Of a DNA stretch of 43,451 bases, positions 37,634 to 43,451 are shown piece after piece. How positions within the stretch are numbered: position 1 is the first letter of the stretch; the number at the start of each line of letters is the position of its first letter. A program made the position numbers and the translations under genes. The notes under the pieces were generated by a model. The model worked only from the letters and a program-made list of their open reading frames with translations, was not told where the DNA came from and made no database searches. Origin of the DNA: Streptomyces mesophilus (GTDB lineage: Bacteria > Actinomycetota > Actinomycetes > Streptomycetales > Streptomycetaceae); contig NZ_JAAKZW010000038.1 in the NCBI RefSeq assembly GCF_011044995.1, forward strand, positions 1 to 43,451. The letters run 5' to 3'.

Positions 37634-38580
37634 GGCTCCGCTTCGTCCTCACGCGCCTGAGCCTGCTGGTTGTGACCGTGCTCGTCTCCAGCCTGGCCAT
37701 CTACGGCGCGATGTTCCTCACCCCGGGAGACCCCGCCACCTTGCTCGTCGGCGGCAGTCGCGATCCCGACCCGGCCGTACTGGCGCAGATACACCGCGAA
37801 TACCACCTGGACGACCCGTTCATCCAGGGCTATCTGCACTGGCTCGGCAACTGCCTCCAGGGCGACTTCGGCAAGTCCCTCGTCTACCGCGACTCCGTCG
37901 CCGGCCTCATCGGCACCCGCGCCGCGGACACCCTCGCGCTCGTCACGTACGCGGCCGTCATCGTCCTCGTGACCGGCACGGTCATCGGGACCGTCGCCGC
38001 TCTGCGCGGTGGCCGTACCGAAACGCTCGTCACCACGCTGACGGCAGGGGCGATGGCAGTGCCGACCTTCGTCATGGCCGTGCTGCTCATCTGGCTCTTC
38101 GCCGTGCAGCTGCCGTGGTTTCCCGTCTACGGATCCGGCGAGGGTTTCGCCGGCACGCTGAAGCATCTGACGCTGCCCGCCGTCGCGTTGGCGCTGACCT
38201 GGATCGGATACGTGGCCCAGGTGACCCGGACCGCCGTCCGCGCGGAGCTGCGCTCGGAACACGTGGAGACCGCGCGCAGCCGGGGCGTCCCGGAACACGC
38301 GGTGATCCGGCGGCACGTCCTGTACAACGCGTCCGGACCCGTACTCGCCGTCTCCGGCGTCGGAATCGCAGGCGTCATCGCCACCGCCGCCGTGGCCGAG
38401 CAGGCCTTCGGCACCGGCGGGCTCGGCTCGCTCATGATCGAGGCCGCGTCCAAGCAGGACATGGCCGTCGTCCAGGCCGTGTCGCTGATCTTCGTGGTCG
38501 TGTTCGTCGTCATCAACACCACCGTCGACCTGGTCAGCGCCGCCCTCGACCCGCGGGTCGCGCAGAAGGGGGCCCGATGA
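37630..38580 (+). CDS. Opp/Dpp-type ABC transporter permease (DppB-like), operon C
   Basis: First permease of operon C, 316 residues. The N-terminal membrane segment is followed by MFLTPGDPATLLVGG, equivalent to the LxPGDP motif, then about six membrane segments and the coupling loop ETARSRGVPEHAVIRRHVL at about 214-232. It starts at a GTG overlapping the hydrolase stop (GTGA) and overlaps the next permease. The family assignment is firm; the substrate is not known. Confidence 0.92.
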   Translation: MRLRFVLTRLSLLVVTVLVSSLAIYGAMFLTPGDPATLLVGGSRDPDPAVLAQIHREYHLDDPFIQGYLHWLGNCLQGDFGKSLVYRDSVAGLIGTRAADTLALVTYAAVIVLVTGTVIGTVAALRGGRTETLVTTLTAGAMAVPTFVMAVLLIWLFAVQLPWFPVYGSGEGFAGTLKHLTLPAVALALTWIGYVAQVTRTAVRAELRSEHVETARSRGVPEHAVIRRHVLYNASGPVLAVSGVGIAGVIATAAVAEQAFGTGGLGSLMIEAASKQDMAVVQAVSLIFVVVFVVINTTVDLVSAALDPRVAQKGAR

Positions 38581-39434
38581 CCAGCGCCTTGTTCGCCCGT
38601 ACCGCATCCAAGCCACGCGCCGGTCGCCCGCGCGATCGCGTGACGCTCGCCGCCGGCTGCGTCGTGGGCCTGTTCGTCTTCCTCGCCGTATGCGGACCGC
38701 TGCTCGTCCCGCACGCCCCGAACGCCGTCGACCCGCTGAACGTCCACGCCGGACCGTCCGCCACCCACCTGTTGGGAACGGACGACAGCGGACGCGACCT
38801 GCTGTCCCGGCTGATCGCCGGCACCCGCGCCAGCCTCGCCGCCCCCGCCGTGGTCATCGCCGTGTCCACCACGCTCGGCACCCTGCTCGCCCTGGTCGCG
38901 GCCTGGTTCGGCGGATGGCTGGACCGGTTCGTCTCCGGCGCCCTCGACGTGGTGTTCGGCTTCCCGGGGCTCATCATGGCAGTGCTCGTCGCGGCGGTGT
39001 TCGGGGCCGGGCTCACCGCACCGGTCGTCGCCCTGTCGATCGCGTATCTCCCCCTGATCACCCGCGTCGTACGGTCCGCCGCGATCAAGGAACGCAACCT
39101 GCCCTACGTCTCCGCACTCCAACTGCTCGGCGCGCCCACCGCCCGCATCTGGCTGCGCCACCTGCTGCCGAACCTGGGGCCCCTCGTCCTCGTCCAGGCG
39201 ACGATCGGCTTCGGCTACGCGCTGCTCGACGTCGCCGCGATCTCCTTCCTCGGCCTGGGCAGCCAGCCACCGGACCCGGAATGGGGACTGATGGTGGCCA
39301 ACGGAGCACCTTCCATCCTCGCCGGTGCGCCTCAACAGTCCCTGTACGCGGGCCTCGCCATCCTCCTCGTCGTCGTCGCCTTCAACCTGCTTGGCACGGG
39401 ACTGTCCCGCCGTCTGCTCGGAGAGCAAGCATGA
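38577..39434 (+). CDS. Opp/Dpp-type ABC transporter permease (DppC-like), operon C
   Basis: Second permease of operon C, 285 residues. The DppC hallmark is LLGTDDSGRDLLSRLIAG at about 65-82, and LGLGSQPPDPEWGLM lies in the last third. Six membrane segments can be traced. The ATG at 38577 overlaps the DppB-type stop; the longer frame upstream is a shadow of that gene. The ATPase gene follows with a 4-bp overlap. Confidence 0.92.
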   Translation: MTSALFARTASKPRAGRPRDRVTLAAGCVVGLFVFLAVCGPLLVPHAPNAVDPLNVHAGPSATHLLGTDDSGRDLLSRLIAGTRASLAAPAVVIAVSTTLGTLLALVAAWFGGWLDRFVSGALDVVFGFPGLIMAVLVAAVFGAGLTAPVVALSIAYLPLITRVVRSAAIKERNLPYVSALQLLGAPTARIWLRHLLPNLGPLVLVQATIGFGYALLDVAAISFLGLGSQPPDPEWGLMVANGAPSILAGAPQQSLYAGLAILLVVVAFNLLGTGLSRRLLGEQA

Positions 39435-40429
39435 GCGCCACACCGCCCCTGCTCCGGATCGACGGGCTCGGCATCGACCTGCCGCTCGACGGAGAACCGC
39501 GCCCGATCGTCCATCGCGCCGACGTCGTCATCCCCGAGGGAGCGGCCGTCGCGCTGGTGGGGGAGTCCGGATCCGGCAAGTCCCTCACCGCGCGCGCCGT
39601 ACTCGGCCTGCTGCCCGCGGGGGCTCGCCTCCACGGTGACGTCGCCTTCGCGGGCGAATCCGTCGCGGGAATGGCGCCCGAGCGACTGCGCAGGTTCCGC
39701 GCGGGCGAGGTCGCCATGGTCTTCCAGGACCCGCGGGCCCACATCAACCCGGCCCGCTCCGTCGGCGACTTCCTCATCGAAGGGCTGACCCTCACCAGGG
39801 GAGTCAGGGCCGCAGATGCCGTAAGGAAAGTCACCGGCATTCTGCGGGAGGTCGGCATCGCCGACGCCGAGCGGCGGATGCGCCAGCGGCCGCACGAGCT
39901 GTCCGGTGGCCTGCTCCAACGGGTCATGATCGCCGCCGCGTTGGCCGCGGAGCCGCGTCTGCTGCTCGCCGACGAACCGACCACCGCCCTCGACGTGACC
40001 ACACAGGAGGAGGTGATGGCCATCATCGCCGAGGCGCGCGAAGCACGGGGGCTCGCCCTGCTGTTCATCACCCACGACCTCGAACTCGCGGCCGCCGTAT
40101 GCGACCGGATCGTCGTCATGTACGCGGGCTCGACGGTCGAAGAACTTCCCGCGGGCCATCTGCGGGAACGCGCCGCCCACCCGTACACCCGGGCCCTGCT
40201 GTCCTCGCGGCCCTCGGTCTTCGAGGCCGGGGCTGACCTCCGTTCCATTCCCGGCCGGCCGCTGTCCGGGTTCGAGGTACCCGACGGCTGCGCCTTCAGC
40301 GACCGATGTCCGAGGGTGCGCGACCGGTGCCGCAGCGAACGGCCTGCCCCGAGCGCCGCCGGGGACTCCACGGCGGCCTGCCACTTCCCGTACACCGCGC
40401 CGGCCGAGGAGGCGGGCTGCCATGCTTGA
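39431..40429 (+). CDS. Opp/Dpp-type ABC transporter ATP-binding protein (DppD-like), operon C
   Basis: Nucleotide-binding subunit of 332 residues. Walker A is GESGSGKSL, Q-loop FQDPRAHINP, signature LSGGLLQRVMIAAAL (GGLLQR replaces GGMRQR), Walker B LLLADEPTTALD and H-loop ITHDLELA. The C-terminal Cys cluster is CAFSDRCPRVRDRC. The ATG at 39431 overlaps the permease stop. It overlaps the next ATPase gene by eight bases. Confidence 0.91.
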   Translation: MSATPPLLRIDGLGIDLPLDGEPRPIVHRADVVIPEGAAVALVGESGSGKSLTARAVLGLLPAGARLHGDVAFAGESVAGMAPERLRRFRAGEVAMVFQDPRAHINPARSVGDFLIEGLTLTRGVRAADAVRKVTGILREVGIADAERRMRQRPHELSGGLLQRVMIAAALAAEPRLLLADEPTTALDVTTQEEVMAIIAEAREARGLALLFITHDLELAAAVCDRIVVMYAGSTVEELPAGHLRERAAHPYTRALLSSRPSVFEAGADLRSIPGRPLSGFEVPDGCAFSDRCPRVRDRCRSERPAPSAAGDSTAACHFPYTAPAEEAGCHA

Positions 40430-41246
40430 AGTACGCAATCTCCGCAAGGAGTTCGGCGACTTCGTCGCCGTGGACGACGTGACGTTCTCCCTTCCACAGC
40501 GAGGGTCCCTCGCGATCGTCGGCGAATCGGGGTCGGGCAAGACGACCACCGCGCGCATGATCGCCGGCCTGGAGACGGCGAGCGGCGGACACATCCTCGT
40601 CGAGGGCGAGGAGCGCGGGCCCGGCCACAAGCGCCAGCGCCAGCGCCAGCGCCTGCGCTCGGGCGAGCGGCGTGCCCGCGGCCGGCAGATCCAGATGGTG
40701 TTCCAGGACCCGTACTCCTCCCTCGACCGCCGCCAACGCGTCGGCGCCGCCGTGGCCGAGGCGGTCGCACTGCACCAACGCCTGCCCGCGGACCGGCTCC
40801 GCGCCCGCGTCGCCGAACTCCTCGACATGGTCGGACTCGACGACCGGCAGGCGGCCGCACTGCCGAAGGCCCTGTCCGGCGGTCAGCGCCAACGTGCGGC
40901 CATCGCCCGCGCCTTGGCCGCCGAACCGCAGATCCTCATCCTGGACGAGGCTGTCGCCGCGCTCGACGTCTCCATCCAGGCACAGATCCTGCGCCTGCTC
41001 GCCGACATCCGTGCCCGCACCGGTACGGCGCTGCTGTTCATCACGCACGACCTCGGCGCCGTCCGGCACATCAGCGACGACATGCTCGTGATGCAGGCGG
41101 GCAAGATCGTCGAACATGGCCCGGTGGCAACGGTGTTGGCCGACCCGCAACACCCGTACACGCGGCGCCTTATCGCGTCCGTGCCGAAGCCGGGGTGGAT
41201 ACCGCGCCGCCGGATGGACCCGGCCGCAGCCGCCCGGCTTCCCTGA
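40422..41246 (+). CDS. Opp/Dpp-type ABC transporter ATP-binding protein (DppF-like), operon C
   Basis: Nucleotide-binding subunit of 274 residues. Walker A GESGSGKTT, Q-loop FQDPYSSLD, signature LSGGQRQRAAIARAL, Walker B ILILDEAVAALD (Ala-Val where Pro-Thr/Ser is usual) and H-loop ITHDLGAV. Between Walker A and the Q-loop there is a highly basic insert (HKRQRQRQRQRLRSGERRAR) coded by a hexanucleotide repeat. The Cys-rich C-terminal motif is absent. Last gene of operon C. Confidence 0.91.
   Translation: MLEVRNLRKEFGDFVAVDDVTFSLPQRGSLAIVGESGSGKTTTARMIAGLETASGGHILVEGEERGPGHKRQRQRQRLRSGERRARGRQIQMVFQDPYSSLDRRQRVGAAVAEAVALHQRLPADRLRARVAELLDMVGLDDRQAAALPKALSGGQRQRAAIARALAAEPQILILDEAVAALDVSIQAQILRLLADIRARTGTALLFITHDLGAVRHISDDMLVMQAGKIVEHGPVATVLADPQHPYTRRLIASVPKPGWIPRRRMDPAAAARLP
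40631..40654 (+). repeat. Hexanucleotide repeat inside the operon C ATPase gene
   Basis: About four copies of GCGCCA/GCGCCT encode a run of alternating Arg and Gln. The repeat lies in the loop before the Q-loop, where length changes might be tolerated; it could expand or contract by slippage while keeping frame. Confidence 0.65.
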
Positions 41247-41294
41247 CTGGTCGCGCTGTCCTTCGGACCGAGTGCCCTGCCGTCTGGTTCCTTC

Positions 41295-42002
41295 TCATCG
41301 GGCGTTCACCTGTTCCGTGAGCTTGCCCTTGCGCAGGTGGAGGACGCGGTCGGACTGGGCGGCCAGGTGCTGGGAATGGGTGACGACGACCACGCATGTG
41401 CCCTGCTCGTGGGCAAGTTCGCGGAACGTGTCGATGATGCCCTGGGCGGTGTCCTCGTCGAGGTTTCCGGTGGGTTCGTCGGCGAAGAGGATGTCCACGT
41501 CGCAGGCGAGGGCGCGGGCGATGGCCACCCGTTGCTGCTGACCGCCGGAGAGCTGCAGCACGTTGCGCGTGGCCATGGCCTTGTCGAGACCCATGTCCTC
41601 GAGGAGTCGCAGGGCGTGCGCCTTGCGGCTGCCGCTCGCGGGCTTGGTGCCGGTGATCTCCATGGCGGTGGTGACGTTCTGCAGGGCCGTCATGTAGGTG
41701 AGGAGGTTGTACTGCTGGAAGATCGTGGCGGCGTGCTTGTTGCGGTAGCGCCCCAGGCCGAGCGCGGTGAGGTCCTGCCCGTCGAAGCTGATCGTTCCTT
41801 TGGTGGGGGTGTCCAGGCCGCTGGCGAGGCTGAGGAGGGTCGTCTTGCCGCTGCCGGAGGGGCCAAGGATGGTGTAGAACGTGCCGCGCTCGAAGACGTA
41901 GTCGATGCTCTTGAGGACTGTTGTCCTGCGGCGCTGGCCCGAGTAGGTGTGGCTGACGTCGGCAATGCGCAGGACGGGTGGCGTGGCGGTGGTGCTGGTC
42001 AT
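41295..42002 (-). CDS. MacB/LolD-type ABC transporter ATP-binding protein
   Basis: ATPase of 235 residues. Walker A GPSGSGKTT, Q-loop FQQYNLLTYMT (typical of the MacB/LolD group), signature LSGGQQQRVAIARAL, Walker B ILFADEPTGNLD and H-loop VTHSQHLA. Six bases separate it from the stop of the FtsX-type permease gene upstream, so both form one transporter. Such pairs drive export of peptides, lipoproteins or antibiotics by a mechanotransmission mechanism. It converges on operon C with a 48-base gap that holds nothing clear. Confidence 0.92.
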   Translation of the reverse strand: MTSTTATPPVLRIADVSHTYSGQRRRTTVLKSIDYVFERGTFYTILGPSGSGKTTLLSLASGLDTPTKGTISFDGQDLTALGLGRYRNKHAATIFQQYNLLTYMTALQNVTTAMEITGTKPASGSRKAHALRLLEDMGLDKAMATRNVLQLSGGQQQRVAIARALACDVDILFADEPTGNLDEDTAQGIIDTFRELAHEQGTCVVVVTHSQHLAAQSDRVLHLRKGKLTEQVNAR

Positions 42003-42008
42003 GACGGG

Positions 42009-43391
42009 TCACTTGCCCTTCGTGAGGATGGAGCGGGGGCTGAGGCGCAGTACGGCGCCGGCCGGGACGGCGGTGGCGAGCAGGCCGATGCCGAGGCCTA
42101 TGGCGCCGACGGTGGCGAGGTCCGCCGGGTCCAGCCGTACGGTGATCTTGTTGATGGGGTCGGCATTCTCGACGGGCTTGTCGTTCGGGTCGATTCCTTG
42201 GTCGATGCCGGTGCTGCCAGGGGCAGGGGGCTGCCAGGAGTCGAGCTTGCGCTCGGCGGCGGAGGCTTCCTTGCCGAGCAGTGACTGGCCGGCGCTCTGG
42301 GTCAGGGCAGGGGCGAACAGGGAACTCACGCCGATCGCGAGGGCGGCGACCACCACGATTTCCAGGGCCTGTTGGGCGATGAGCTTGCCCTTCCTTTCGC
42401 CCATCGCCAGCAGGACGCCGTACTCCTTGCGTCGCTGCTTGACCGCGAGGTTGACCAGGAGGGTCAGGACGGCCGCGCCGGCGAGGCCCATCAGCCACAT
42501 GGCGACGGTGGCCGTGGAGCGGATGCTCTTGAGCGGGCCCGTCATCTGCTGGACGGCCTTGTCGTTGGCGTCCAGTTTGAAGCCGTCGAGCGCCGAGCCG
42601 GCGGCGTGCTTTGCCTCGTCCTTGAACGCGCCCTGTGCGTCGGCGTCCTGGAGGAGGAACGTCGCCTTGCCGACCTGCAACGGACCCTTCGTACCGGACG
42701 CGAGGGCGGCCATGCCGCCCACCGTTCCGTAGAGCATGTTGGCCGGGCTGATGCCGTACTCGGCGTCGGCTTCGGTGGTGGGGCGGGGGTCGCGGTAGAT
42801 GCCGGCCACGGTGAAGTCGGCCGTGGTCTTCTCGTCGTTGCCGGTCAGGGTGATCTTGTCGCCGACCTTGAGGCCGTTCTTCTCGGCCAGCCGCTCCTCG
42901 ATGAGGAGTTGCTTCTCGTCCTGGTCGGCGGCAGTGAGGTGCTCACCGGAGAGGAGGGTGAACTTGCCACTGCGGAAGTCGGGCAGCAACGAGGAGTCGA
43001 GCACACCCATGCCCACGGTGCCGCCGGGGCCCATGGGGTCCTGCGGGCCGCCGTCGACGAGCTCGAGCTCGCCCTTGAGGAGGGCGCGGTCCCACATCGA
43101 GTAGGTGTACTTCTGCACCTGTGGCAGCTTGCCCAGCTTGTCGACGGTCGCGGCGTCGATGTGCGGGGCCTGCAGGCCGGCGCTCGGATCGCCCAACTGG
43201 CCTGGATCCATATCGAGGTTGACCTCGGCGCCCACGGAGCGCTTGGCATCCTGTTCGGCCTGGGCCGTCGCGCCGTTGATCAGGATGCCTGCCAGCACCA
43301 TCACGGAGATGACGAGGAAGGTGGCGAAGGAGATCAGGGTGCGGCCCTTGCGGGCCCACAGGCTGAGCCCTGCACGTTTGACGAAGTTCAT
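42009..43391 (-). CDS. FtsX-like/MacB-type ABC transporter permease
   Basis: Membrane protein of 460 residues. One membrane segment lies at about 18-40 (LISFATFLVISVMVLAGIL), followed by a large extracellular MacB-type periplasmic-core-like domain (about 45-285), then three more segments at about 300-320, 345-365 and 425-450, the FtsX fold. A Lys/Asp-rich extracellular loop (378-418) lies before the last segment. It acts with the ATPase encoded directly downstream. The ATG at 43391 is preceded by GAGAG; no more than 60 bases remain to the window end, so a regulator or two-component pair further upstream would not be visible. Confidence 0.9.
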   Translation of the reverse strand: MNFVKRAGLSLWARKGRTLISFATFLVISVMVLAGILINGATAQAEQDAKRSVGAEVNLDMDPGQLGDPSAGLQAPHIDAATVDKLGKLPQVQKYTYSMWDRALLKGELELVDGGPQDPMGPGGTVGMGVLDSSLLPDFRSGKFTLLSGEHLTAADQDEKQLLIEERLAEKNGLKVGDKITLTGNDEKTTADFTVAGIYRDPRPTTEADAEYGISPANMLYGTVGGMAALASGTKGPLQVGKATFLLQDADAQGAFKDEAKHAAGSALDGFKLDANDKAVQQMTGPLKSIRSTATVAMWLMGLAGAAVLTLLVNLAVKQRRKEYGVLLAMGERKGKLIAQQALEIVVVAALAIGVSSLFAPALTQSAGQSLLGKEASAAERKLDSWQPPAPGSTGIDQGIDPNDKPVENADPINKITVRLDPADLATVGAIGLGIGLLATAVPAGAVLRLSPRSILTKGK

Positions 43392-43451
43392 GGAATTCGG
43401 CTCTCTCGGTCCGTGCTGGTGGGTGGGTGTGCCGTGTTGCCGGGGGAAGGG

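Overview
The window is very GC-rich, with strong third-position GC bias, GTG and TTG starts next to ATG, purine-rich ribosome binding sites and many 4-bp ATGA/GTGA stop-start overlaps. Together with lipobox/Tat lipoproteins and the gene families present, this points to a Streptomyces-like actinomycete chromosome segment. I see no tRNA, rRNA, CRISPR array, insertion sequence or phage gene. The content is accessory metabolism and transport: three Opp/Dpp-type ABC systems, one carbohydrate ABC system, one MacB/FtsX-type pair and one metal-pumping P-type ATPase.

Region 1 (1-6760): an ECF sigma factor carrying its own zinc-finger and membrane extension (cut by the window edge), then a complete minus-strand Opp/Dpp operon A (binding lipoprotein, two permeases, two ATPases). 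Region 2 (7135-11064): a secreted serine hydrolase of the DD-peptidase/beta-lactamase class, a GNAT acetyl/succinyltransferase-like protein and a PucR regulator. Region 3 (11083-17235): minus-strand operon B, with a binding lipoprotein, a single polypeptide fusing both Dpp-type permeases, two ATPases and a zinc-dependent M14-type deacylase. A near-perfect Zur-type zinc box (17219-17233) sits in its promoter, so this looks like a zinc-repressed uptake system plus a ligand-processing enzyme.

Region 4 (17704-30923) reads as one saccharide-use locus. It holds a MalFG-type importer with a Tat lipoprotein, an IclR regulator, a divergent pair of sugar-acid operons (mandelate-racemase-family dehydratase, DHDPS-fold aldolase/dehydratase-like protein and SDR on minus; KDPG-type aldolase and KDG-type kinase on plus), and two secreted GH16 hydrolases. 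The second GH16 is a 1014-residue multidomain protein in which one golvesin/xanthan-lyase-CBD-like domain appears to be split by the insertion of another. A degenerate 15-bp motif recurs upstream of four transcription units here and may be the IclR-family operator. The logic would be: GH16 enzymes cut a polysaccharide outside, the importer takes up products, and a 2-keto-3-deoxy-sugar-acid route yields pyruvate and a triose phosphate. The polysaccharide is unknown.

Region 5 (31123-35181): a RibD-C/DHFR-like reductase, a SnoaL-like protein, and a metal-resistance module: an ArsR-family repressor with a complete NmtR-like alpha-5 metal site, a divergent P1B-4-type ATPase (SPC, HEGST motifs) and a translationally coupled thioredoxin-fold ferredoxin-like protein. 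Region 6 (35245-41246): a TetR regulator divergent from operon C, where a CocE/NonD-type hydrolase is coupled to a Dpp-type transporter without a visible binding protein. Region 7 (41295-43391): a MacB-like ATPase and FtsX-like permease pair.
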